A stretch of 64,000 nucleotides of DNA, from positions 16,558,359 to 16,622,358 of the forward strand of contig NC_023754.2 of assembly GCF_000499845.2 (NCBI RefSeq), in the 5' to 3' direction. A model generated the notes under the pieces. That model made no database searches and was not told the DNA's origin. It was given only the letters and a program-made list of their open reading frames with translations. Positions 23,241 to 34,175 of the stretch are shown one piece after another (within the stretch, counting starts at the first letter, position 1; the number at the start of each line of letters is the position of its first letter). The position numbers were made by a program, and so were the translations under genes. Origin of the DNA: Phaseolus vulgaris (taxonomy: Eukaryota; Streptophyta; Magnoliopsida; Fabales; Fabaceae).

Positions 23241-25967
23241 CGTTGATGAAGATGACAATCAGACAAAGTATCATGTTGTGATAAAAACATGTCATTTATT
23301 ATTTACATGTTTAATATAATTTTAATTTACTTTTATTTTGTAGGATATGTGTCATAGGATCATGGAGACACTATAGTTGATGGTACGAATGGCAACGGAG
23401 CAGGGGCAGGACAAGTGCAATTTTGACTATCTCATCCCCATCTTCATTTGAAAATGAGTATACTCGTATTTGTCCTTTTACAATTTCAAATATTAATTAA
23501 ATAGTTTTTGAACAAAAAATAAAAATCACGACAAATGAAACGTGATATTATCAAGTATTCAATTTAAAAATGATATACATTTTCATTTTTCAATGTGAAA
23601 TATATAAAAAAAATATAATTGTATCAATATCAAATGAGAGTATCAAATAACAACTGAGTATAGGTCAAATAATTATAGAAAAAGTAAAAGTAATCAAATG
23701 TATGACTAATAAATAAGTTAGTAAACTAAGGATCAAGGAAAAGTTAATATAAGTCTTTTAGGATACTTAATAAATTAAAAATGTTTTAATAATTTAAAAC
23801 AGGGACGAAGATAAGTATTAGGACGGGTATGGGGACTCATGGGGATGAGTTCCCATACCCAATTTAAAAAGTTGGATATTATCCATACCCATATCTGTAC
23901 GCAGTCAATGTGAAGATTTTTTGTCAAAATTGGGACACGTTCGGACATAACTTCCTAATTGTTTTGTTTGCACAAAACAAATATCCTTCAATTGATCGTA
24001 TATATGAGTGAGTGTTACAACTCTCCATGCATACCCAACACACATCGTCAGCTGTCTAGCTTACACTTAAATAAAGATTCACCTCTAGTCATGGATATAT
24101 CTCTAACAATAATAATAACAAACAATCAATCAATATTTTCTTTTAAATTAGTATATACATTCTGAATTGTTAAATCAAAAATATATTTTTTTTATCTAAA
24201 TACATATATACATTTTGAAATATATAGACATTTTGAATTATGCACTTTGTAATATATTTTCCCAAAACCAGATTACAAATAAAACCACAAAGAAAAAAAA
24301 TACATCTTAAAAAACTTACATTTTCAACAGGAGTGTAATAATGATGTGACGAGAACCTCTCCCATTCACAAATGGAGGAAGAAAATTGTGAAGTGGTACA
24401 AGAGATATAACATATAGGATAGAAGAAGAATATGTGGGAGAGAAGAATAGAGAAATAGGTTAAATATAAATATAAGGAGTATTTTCATCTTTTCACAAAA
24501 AAAAGTACTAAGTGCTGTTGAGTTTTATGAAGTTGCAGCTAGGTAAGTCTTATGGGAGTGCAGAATGCAAAATCCCAAAAATGATGATGATTTTAATGCA
24601 CCCTTCAACCAAAAATGAAAGAGTTACTTTACATTCTCTCAGTTAAATTTTCCATAAGGAGTAAAACTAAATACTTTTGTGCCCAACCCTTCTCTAGCTT
24701 GTCATAAATAACTCAAACAACAAAGCAAAGCTACTTCTAACCTAACCTTTCTCCATTTATAGCCATCTTGCACCACTTAACATTAACTACTCATTTTTTT
24801 ATATAACACATCATTTTTTCTTTAATTTCTCTACCACACACCCTCTTTGTAAATGGAGTAATTAGACCACCTACCACTACACAATCTTCAGAAAAAGCTG
24901 TAGCATCCTAATCAAAATCTAAGAAAATAACAGAAGATTTATTGATTGATATATATTGAATGTTTAGCTACATGAATATTAACCCAGCAAAGTTCTGATT
25001 ATGAAAAATGCTTTATTAAAAATGTAAAGTTTGCAATGATGTTGACATTTGGAAGAGATTATACTTGTTCAACTAATATGAATGTTAATGATGTAAAATG
25101 TGAAGATCATTGAAAGCATAAGAACATCCATGGCTTCCTTTCACCCTATTTTCATCCTTCATTAAGTGTATAATCTTCATTACTCTCATGGTTTTAATAT
25201 ATAATAATCACACACCTACCTTAAGAAATACAACAAATATTAAGCAAAAATTAAATATTATATTTCAATACTTTTCACCAAACTTATACATTACACATGT
25301 TAAATATGTTAAATTAGTTGTCACCTTTATTGAGATACCAACTCAAACCAAATTTGATACCATTTTAGCTTTAGAGAACAAAAAATAACAAAATATCTTT
25401 TAGAGACCAAAAGTGATTAAGAAGGATAAAAAAAACATATATTATTGTAAATGTTTTTTATACTTCTAATTTTGCTCATCAAATACTTCACTTGTTTAAG
25501 AAAGTAACTGACTAAGATTAAATTTGACACATTTTACTTCTGTAAGGAGAAAAATACATTATTTTTTTAAATGAATTAAAGGTGACTAGAAAAACAAAAC
25601 CATGTTTCACCCATCAAAATAAACAATTGAAAATTTATAAGAATGTTTTAAAGTTTATTTTGCATGACATAATATAACTATTAGTTACAGAGAAAAGTAA
25701 AGTATTAATTCGTTTAAAAAATATAGAATTTAACTTAATATATAACAATAATTTCAATTACAATTACTTCAAAGAACTTAATTAAAATATTTTTTATAAC
25801 AATTCTGTTAATATTTATCACAATTAATTTAAAGGTTTCATAAGATAATTTTTTTTATCAATTAATAATAGAAAATATTCTATACTGATAATAAATAAAA
25901 AATAAACTATTTTTATTTTATTTTTATAGGTGGACGAAAGAAAAAACTAAAAAAAATGTAATCTTGC
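23241..25967. other. AT-rich spacer, no gene seen
   Basis: No coding region is supported. A patch at about 23800-23880 is rich in GGGTATGGGGA and ACCCATACC-like words. The stretch at about 24330-25130 has slightly higher complexity but no open frame or splice pattern I trust. Confidence 0.6.
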
Positions 25968-26100
25968 TGTTAGAAATCCCACATCGACTAGAGATTAGAG
26001 TCTTTCATTGTATATAAGTGGGTGCAAACCTCAACCCTATAAGCCGGTTTTATGGAGTTGAGTTAGGCTTAAAATCCATTTCGTAATATGGTATCAGAGT
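25968..26100 (+). mobile_element. TRIM-like short LTR with primer-binding site, copy A
   Basis: The sequence starts TGTTAGAAATCCCACATCGA and runs 121 bp to 26088. It is followed at once by TGGTATCAGAGT (26089-26100), the usual primer-binding site complementary to the initiator methionine tRNA 3' end. Further sequence (CCTATCCTAGCTAGCGAG) continues the internal region to about 26160. The LTR is very short and no coding region follows, as in terminal-repeat retrotransposons in miniature. Diverged relatives are at 43367-43475, 57020-57250 (minus) and 59946-60071. Confidence 0.75.
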
Positions 26101-26498
26101 CATTTCGAGCCTATCCTAGCTAGCGAGTGTTTGTGTTGGGCCTATCGTGCCACCCAAAAGAGAGAATAATCATAGTTTATTAATGAAAAATATAGTAAAA
26201 ATAAAAGTTAAATAAAAATATGTCGGTAATATCTATCATTATACATATTTTTTTTAACTTAAATTTGTGGCAAAATAAAAAAATATCATATTAAATATAT
26301 AATTAATTGTTTTGATATTTTTTTCAAAGTTTTGTAAAATAAATGCAACTTCAACATTTGCGACTTCAACTTTCTATTCCAAAGGACACCAGATTTTGAA
26401 AATCTTATCCTTAGTTCAGTTTTTTCATTCTTTTAATTATTTCATACAAGTCATTAAAATTTTAAATTTTAAGGATTTCAAATATAATAATAAAATAT

Positions 26499-26600
26499 TC
26501 CACGCTCACTCATTCACTCCTTCGCCGTCATTCTCTTTTTTGTCACAAAAGATTCAAACTTTAGCATTTAGACGAAGATACTTTAACATTTAGACGAAGA
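26499..26600 (+). repeat. Displaced copy of the sucrase/ferredoxin gene 5' leader
   Basis: 26499-26580 matches 27653-27735, the 5' leader and start codon region of the gene at 27734, with about three differences. Shared words are CACTCATTCACT, TTCGCCGTCATTCTC and GATTCAAACTTTAGCATTTAG. A second, 22-bp tandem copy of the end follows (26558-26579 and 26580-26601, differing at one base). Sequence upstream of the two copies is unrelated. Confidence 0.9.
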
Positions 26601-27526
26601 TGGGATGGCAAAGCGGAACAGGCCGTGCGGCTCGCTGGTAAAAAACGTGGGGCAGACTGACCTTTTCAACCCGCTAATCCGCATTAGCCCGCAACCCGCG
26701 CGGGCCAGTAACGGGACGGGCTGGTCCGCTAACGCGCAAGAAAAAAAAAAATTGGCACTTAGTAGCAGCAGGGCAACGTACAAAAAGTCTACCACTAAAA
26801 AATTCGTACAAACTCAAAACAAAGCCGTACAAACTCAAAACAAATCCAATACAAACTCACTGCAACCATAACAAGGGGCAAAAAGAACAACAACCTTTAT
26901 CCACCAACCCAACATCCCACAAAAACCAACAACCATCGAAATAGAGATACCTATCATCCTAAACTGGGTCATGCCAATTAAATCGATTTCAAACACGATA
27001 AAAGGATCAAGACACCAGTCAGAAAAGGAGAAGCAAACAGAGGGTATTTTAAGAGTTACCCATGACCAAGCCAAAAGTTATCTTATTTTTATTGTATTAT
27101 TTTTATGAAAAATTAATTAATTAATTGTCATTGTTTTAATATATGCAGATAACGGGAAAGATTATAATTATGAAAAAATGGATGAAAGTTCTTTGCATCC
27201 AATGTTATTGAAATGGAAGAATGTCAATAATGGTTTATGTTTAATGTTTTTGAATTAATATTTATGTTTAATGCTTTGGAATTAGGTATTTTTAATGTTT
27301 TGAAAGTAGAAGAATAGTGATATTTAATATTTATCTTAATGTTTAATGTTTTGATGTTTAACTATATTTGAAAATTGAAGAAAAAAATAAATGAAAAAAA
27401 ATACGGACTGACCTGCAAACCTGCGACCAGCTCTTATGTTCTAACCCACAATAACTTTACGGGACGGACTAACCCGTCCCGCATCTTTGCGGACCAAGCG
27501 CGGGGTGGCCCGCTTTGCCATCCCTA
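26601..27526. mobile_element. hAT-like non-autonomous transposon (about 0.93 kb)
   Basis: The terminal inverted repeat GGGATGGCAAAGCGG (left, from 26602) is mirrored perfectly by CCGCTTTGCCATCCC at 27510-27524, followed by TA. The subterminal regions are rich in GGGACGG, CCCGC and GCGGGCC words, unlike the AT-rich interior. TAGGGATGGCAAA-type ends are typical of plant hAT elements. No transposase frame is seen; open frames at 26605-26871 and 26835-27074 overlap each other on opposite strands and look incidental. I could not find a matching 8-bp target duplication (GACGAAGA versus ATTTCATT). Confidence 0.7.
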
Positions 27527-27533
27527 ATTTCAT

Positions 27534-27539
27534 TATAAA
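27534..27539 (+). promoter_or_regulatory. TATA box of the sucrase/ferredoxin-like gene
   Basis: TATAAA lies about 195 bp upstream of the start codon and only 8 bp from the right end of the hAT-like element. The sequence after it (CACCAAAGAG, CTTCCACACTCACTC) has the CA/CT-rich look of a plant 5' leader. Confidence 0.6.
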
Positions 27540-27733
27540 GACAGTAGACCCGACCTCACAGGAAAAGAACTTCTCTACCAAAAACAAAACATCACCAAAG
27601 AGAAAGCTTTGCACAGACATTCACAGTGCACACTCTTGCAAGTTGCAATCACTTCCACACTCACTCATTCACTTCTTCGCCGTCATTCTCCTTTTTTGTC
27701 ACAAAAGATTCAAACTTTAGCATTTAGACGAAG

Positions 27734-30667
27734 ATGGGTAGTAGCAGCAACGCCTCCTCCTCGGATTTCTTCTACCGCCGGCACGTGTTCCTATGCTACA
27801 AGAACCCCGCCGTGTGGCCGCCGCGCATTGAGGCTGCGGAGTTTGATCGCTTGCCCAGGTTGCTTCACGCGGCCATCAATGCAAGAAAGCCTCATATTAA
27901 GAAAGAGGTTCACTTTTGTTTTTCTTCTCATCATTCTTGGTTTGCTTTGGTGTCTTTTTGGTTATTATTTGTGATTAATTTTCTGTTTAAAAATGTTTTT
28001 TTCTTTCTTTTCTTGTTTTTTTTTTTGGGATGGAGTGTAGGGTGTCAGGGAAAGAAGGAGAATGCTAAAGGTTGTGATTCTTGTTCTAGCAAGGGATAAT
28101 GTACTAGTTTAGTTTTGGGATCTTTTGTTAAGCTCTTGTTGAGATGGGTTTGGTGTTTTTATATTTGTGCTTTTTTGCCTAGGACTGTGAAGGGATGAAT
28201 GTATGTCTGTGAGAGGAATAAAATAAAGTGTGTTGTTGGAAAGTAATGGAAGCAGCTTGAAATCAAGTCCACATTCTGTTGTTTAATTATTTTTTATGAT
28301 AGAATGACGAAATGGAATGGGAAGGGTTTCCATCCCATATTTGGATAAAACAGAAGCATAGTATGGAGTGGCTTGTATTTTTGTTTTAAAATATCCAAAT
28401 CATGTGATCAAGGCCATGTTTGGATAGGCATTTCCATAACTGAATTAAGTTTGTAAGATAAACTGGAATCAGCTTTTGCATTTAACATTTTAGAAGCTTT
28501 CTTCATTGCTTCCCTGAAAGCTAATACATGTAAGTTGATTCTAGTTTATGGAGAAGTTCAATGTATTTTATCTTCTTCTATAAATACTTGCGAATTTTTT
28601 TTATCCAAGTAGGTCCTGCAAAAATGTTACCTTATATTTGTTCTGTCTGGTTCCTATTTTTGATTCCTTGTTTTCACCATTTCATTCACAATTCTAGAAG
28701 CAGGAAATTGAACAAAACAAAGTAACATTGGTGTAATTATTAATGAAAACTTACACAGAAAGTGAATGTTAAAAGTGAACCGAAATCCCCTTAGATTGTA
28801 CTGACTATGGCTAATTGTCTTGGGTTCATCATTTACTAGACCTGCTTAACAATATGTGAGGGGCATGATGGGACTGAAACATCAAATGGAGATGTATTAA
28901 TCTTTCCTGACATGATCAGATATAGGTTAGTACTTATAGTTTGAGTTCTGTTTCACAACTTCTATTTCCCCTATAAATGTTCTCTCTTGTTTTCCTTTAT
29001 TCCTTATCTGCAGTAGTAATTTTATTGAAATTGCAGGAGATTAACCCATTTTGATGTTGAGACATTTGTTGAAGAAGTTCTTGTCAAGGAAAGAGAATGG
29101 CTTCCTGGAAATCCTGAATCCTTAAAAGCTTCATATGTTTTCGTGTGCTCGCATGGATCACGCGATCGTAGGTGTGGGGTTTTTGGACCTGTCTTGGTCA
29201 GTAGATTCAGGGAAGAGATAGGGTTACATGGACTTCAAGGCAAAGTGTTGATCAGCTCCTGCTCTCACATTGGGGGGAATAAGTATGCAGGAAATGTTGT
29301 TATAATTGGATCGAGCATCAATGGCGAAGTCACAGGCCACTTGTAAGGAGGAGATTTCCCCTGGTTATTAACATATCGTTTTTTGCCCACAGAACTTCCA
29401 TTTCTTCTTTAAACTTAGGAAAGGAAATACCTTTATAACATTGTTTCTTTATCTTTTATATTAATCTGATCAGAATTGTTATTAATTAAACTATGTAGGT
29501 ATGGATATGTTACTCCAGATGATGTGCCTTTATTGTTTCGCCAGCATATCGTAGCAGGGGAGATTTTTGACTCACTATGGAGGTAATATTTTTCTATGAC
29601 ATTGTTTAGTATTAAATTTTAAAGGTTATTTTTCTATAACTCTTGCTTGATTTTTGGAGCAGAGGCTGAGTCTGTGCAGTTAGAAGTTAATTTTAACTTA
29701 AAAAAACTGATTTTAATTCTTTTCAATTTTTCTCTTCTAAAAGAGTTGATGGAAAAGTTTCTCCAAACAGTCCAATAAAGATTGTTGTCATTCTCAAGTT
29801 TGAAAGTCTAAACTAATGAAATGTAAGGTTAAAAGGAGTGCAGTGGCAAATTTCATTGACTTTTCAGGAATCAGTTTTCCGAGATTGTTTGTGGCATTTC
29901 TTGGGTTTTAGTACTTTATTTAGTTTTTATAGCTTTGTAAGTTAGGAATTTTTTTGTTTGAGATTATTTGCGATTCAGAAATTTAGCGTGTTTGGTTCAA
30001 CTTATTTTAGTTTTGGGTTAGAAGAAGTATATTGACTTGTATTAGAGTTTACTGTCTGTAAGATAACTATTTTATGAGTCCTGTAAAAGTATACTGAAGA
30101 ACATTCTTGGTGTTTCTTAAATAATAGACCTGCATCAAAGGCTTACAATTTTGTAAGGAGTAATAATATTAGGGACTAATAATCCTAAAACAAAATCTTT
30201 CAGGAACCAAAATGAACACAAAATTTAAATGGCCCTAAAGTATAAAATGGATATAGTATAATGATCAGCAACATGTTTTTCATTTTGTCATCAGGGGTCA
30301 AATAGGTTTATCAGAAGATGAACAGATGAAAAAGCAAGAACAAAGGCTTCAGCTAAATGGTGCAAGAAATTTAGAAGGAAGCAAAGTCGCCGGCCGCTGT
30401 CAAACAGATGGAGAGAGCTGTTGCCAGGACAATGAAGACTCTTGTTGCTGTCAGAATGATGTATTAGAGGAGGTTTCAGCTGATCATAAGAGCAAGGAGA
30501 ATCTGAATGTGCTTTGTCGGATCAACAAGGGCAAAGGAGTGTCGCGCAAGTTTAGTTCCACACCAACATGGCTTGACAGCTGGGAGCAAGAGGATACTTA
30601 TGCTGCTCTTGCTGTTGTCTGCGCTGCCGTGTCTGTCGCCATAGCCTACAGCTGCTACAAGCAGTGA
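27734..30667 (+). CDS. Sucrase/ferredoxin-like family protein (AIM32-type)
   Basis: There are five exons: 27734-27907, 28840-28925, 29037-29342, 29499-29582 and 30295-30667. All have GT..AG borders and consistent phase, giving 340 aa. The family has a thioredoxin-like ferredoxin fold that is thought to hold a [2Fe-2S] cluster. Visible signatures are FLCYKNPAVWPPRIE (about 19-33), GDVLIFPDMIRYRRLTHFDV (about 74-93), the ligand motif CSHGSRDRRCG (about 124-134), SCSHIGGNKYAGN (about 160-172), and YGYVTPDDVPLLF after the fourth junction. A Cys-rich linker (CCQDNEDSCCCQ) and a C-terminal hydrophobic segment (AALAVVCAAVSVAIAYSCYKQ) follow, suggesting a tail anchor. The exact role in plants is unknown. 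The start lies in the context GAAGATGGG. The core promoter abuts a transposon. Confidence 0.92.
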
Positions 30668-33600
30668 GTTGAGAAGAATGAGGTCAAGAATTTGATGGCA
30701 ATGTTGTTTAGCAGTGGATGAGATAAGTTCATCTTTGTTTTATGTCTTGATGTTTTATGTTGCATGTTCAGTTTCTGCCTTGTTTCAGACATGCAGGGAA
30801 ACGAGTATCTGAAATGTAGACTGCTCCTGGAACATAAAATATTGTAGGCTCAGACTTGGAATTCACCTCTTAGCTTCTTCATCTGTACATACATGAAATC
30901 TTAGCCTGGGAATGTTTAAGCTAAATATTAGTAGTTTATTTAGGTGGAATTGGACTGTAACATTAATATTAACTTGATGTAAAGCTAATCAACTTTGGTG
31001 TTTGATATCAGTTTATAGGTAACATTAACTTTTCTAAAATCTGGTTTTGAAGTTATGTACAATAGAGAAGTCTATGTTGTTTTCTTTAAAAAAACATTAT
31101 TTGTATGTATTTATGAAGATATTTACTTAAACAAATCCTTATTTTCTTTTATACTTAATTTCATGGTTGCATCTGTGTAATGGTGAAATGTGGTGTACCA
31201 ACAATGGTGCTACAATTTCTGTAGCATGCTTCAGAGTTCCAATTATATTCTCTCACTCAATGAACCAGTGAACTGGTAAGGTAAACCAGTTTAAAGAAAC
31301 TACAGAATCAGTCTGATTTTTTTTTTGGAAAATCAGTTCAAATTAGTCTAAAACTGGTTTAGTTAAAAAGTATATATACTAACTTATTTTAATATTTTCT
31401 TCAAAAATAAAAAGTAAATGTAAAATGTTATTTTTTTTTATTTCTTATATAAGTTCATTATTATTATTAATAATGTATATTGATAAATGTTATTGAAATT
31501 TTAATTTAATAACCATAACATATCTTATTTTATTTGTATATGTATTTTAAAATTTTATGAATTTGTTTTTTATTTCAGTTTTTAATATTATAGAATAATG
31601 ATGTTATATTTTCTTATTATTTAATCGCTATAATAATTTTATTAATACGTTTGAACAATTAAATTTTAAACTATTATCTTAAACAGTTTATTGATTCATC
31701 CAGTTTTAAAAATATAGGTTTTTTTCTATCTATTCTTTAAATGCTAAATAACAGTGAATACCAAAAGGAAAAAAAGAAAAAGAAATGACAAATCTACATT
31801 AATAATAATAAAATTTATACATGGACTGAAACATTCTTTCTGAGAAGATAGAGTCACAGTTTTAGTGTGAGAAGACTATTTTATTTGATAAGGTTATTGT
31901 CATCTTGTTTTTCAAACTTCTAAGATTTTAATAACAAAACTTTGACTTCTTAATTAAATATGTAATCAAATAGAATTATATCTCAGTAATTTTAAAAACA
32001 TATTCTGTTTCTACCCATCATTTTCCTTTTCTTATAAAAAATTTACTCCATATCTTCATAACTCTTTTCTTAATCTAATAAAAATTAGTTTAAAAGAATT
32101 AGTTCTTATCATCATAATTTTTTTTTTTTTATGTTTTGTTTGAATTAGGAATGAATTTGAGAGACTGAACTTGAGATGAGATGATAGTAAGAAAAGTAAA
32201 GTTATTTAAATTAAGGTAAATATTAAAAAATAATTTATGAAAATTTGTAAGTGATGTAGGATTGAATTTATTATTATTATTATTATTTTGTAAATTTATT
32301 ATTAATATTAATATTTTATATATTTATTAGTATTTATTATTATTATTTATATTATATTATATAATTAATTCTATTATTTTTTTATAATATAAATATGAAT
32401 ATCAATGAATTAATAACATAAAAATATAATATATATTAAATATAATATTATAATCATATATTTAATAGTAACTTTCTTGCAAATCTTCCATAGTTATGAA
32501 GAAGGGGCGCTCACATTTTTTTGGGTCGTTTTCTATTTTTAATTAATTTTTATTTATTGATTTTTGAGCTTTTTTTCAGTTTTTCTTGCACAAATATGGT
32601 TCAATTGGTGTAGTACAGATTTTGCTATTTTAATAATAACTGAAAATAAATCTAGAAAGCAATTTTGGGATTGTCCCATCATAAACTCATAAAGCCTCAA
32701 TCCAAAAAGAAGTGAAAATAAAAAATAATTAAACTTACAAAAACAATAGTTAACACACCTAAATGTGTCAACAACAACACAGCAATGAACACAATGAAAA
32801 TTCCTAATACAACACATAAATTGCACAATCACTGTTTGCACTACATTCTTTAATCTCTTTTTTCTATAGTTTTGTTTTCTTTAAAAGTTCATTGAAAGCA
32901 CAAATTTTCCACACCAGAAAATTACATGATATATCCCATTTGTACCTACATAGTCCATATGTCCATTTGTATGTCACATCATTACTATTTTTCCTTATTC
33001 ATGTGAATTTAACACAATTATATACTTTAAAAAAAAATTAGGACAACATTGATCTTTTTGAAAAGCCTATCAAATCGACTTTTGGTCCTTAATATAAAAA
33101 CCAAAAAAATAATCTAAGTCTAAGAAAAATTGTTTATAAAAAAAAATTAATGTAAAAATATTAATAAAATTAAAATTTAATTATTTATAATAATAGAGCT
33201 AATTTAATTATTTGTAAATATGTTACTTTAAAATAATAGTAAAAATTTAAAATAATAGTAAAATCTTAAATAATTATTATGATAAATAAAATATTAAAAA
33301 TAAATAAAATTATAGAATAATAAGTGTTTTAACTAAATGTGAATAATAAATATAAATAATTTATCATCTCTCTTTAATATTTATTATATGCTAAATTTTT
33401 GTACTAATTTCTTTTCACTGTATTAAATTTAACTAAATTTACAATTTTTGTTAAATATGTTAAAATCATTCCTATTCAAATTTTATTTAATTTTATCAAA
33501 ATCTATTTTTAACATTTTTTATACTTATCCACAATATCTACGGAATTCACCGACCATTATAGAAACAATGACAAATTACATATATAAATAACTAAGCTTA

Positions 33601-33855
33601 TTTCATTTGTAATCTTACAATTTTATGAATTAAAAAACATTTTTCTATCAATCACACTCAACATATCACTCAGAAACTTTCATAATTTTTTATTTTATTT
33701 TTCTTTGATTTTCATCTCTTTAAACAAACCTCATTTTCCGCTTTTTTTCCCCTCAAATCTATTATTTTCCTCTTCCTCAGATCCACTCCTAAAAACAAAC
33801 ACATCCTAAGAGAGTAACATGATCTCCCTCCCTACAAATATAAGGAGACAAAAGA
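30668..33855. other. Intergenic region after the sucrase/ferredoxin-like gene
   Basis: The first few hundred bases are presumably its 3' untranslated region. The rest is AT-rich with runs of ATT/TAA (about 32260-32460). A patch at 31255-31370 and 31680-31715 is rich in AACCAGTTTA-like words resembling transposon subterminal repeats, but no paired ends were found. No coding region is supported; a 95-codon minus-strand frame at 32841-32554 has no recognisable content. Confidence 0.6.
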
Positions 33856-34175
33856 TCAAGTTACTCCATTAGAATTGGACTTGACACACATTACAGGAGT
33901 CAACCATTCCAGGAAGCCTTCAAGCTTCTTACTTATAGCTAAGAGCATTAAGAAAAATAAACAAGAATTAATCATTTCAGTTCTAGCTTCAACAAAATCG
34001 TGACAAGGTTTTCTGATACTAAAATGAAAAATGTTCGGATTCAAAACTACACTCATTGTCTCAACATGATCTTTTAAATCTTTTGCTGTAAAAGGAGCAG
34101 CTCCTACAGCAATAATAGAATGTAAGTGTGCCCTGCTAATGCAAGCAATTAAGCTTTTCCTATTCAATAACACAG

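Noticed and set aside
25968..26088. Cassandra-type TRIM with 5S rRNA-like promoter
   Set aside because: The LTR is short and has the right primer-binding site, but I see no 5S-like internal promoter boxes in it.
26605..27074. Overlapping frames on both strands inside the hAT-like element as a transposase
   Set aside because: No BED finger, hAT dimerisation or catalytic motif is visible and the frames are short and overlapping.
31255..31720. AACCAGTTTA-rich patches as a transposon
   Set aside because: Suggestive of subterminal repeats, but no paired inverted ends or target duplication could be found.
33856..34173. 105-codon minus-strand frame just after EMC3
   Set aside because: It directly follows the EMC3 stop codon on the same strand and is best read as 3' untranslated sequence.
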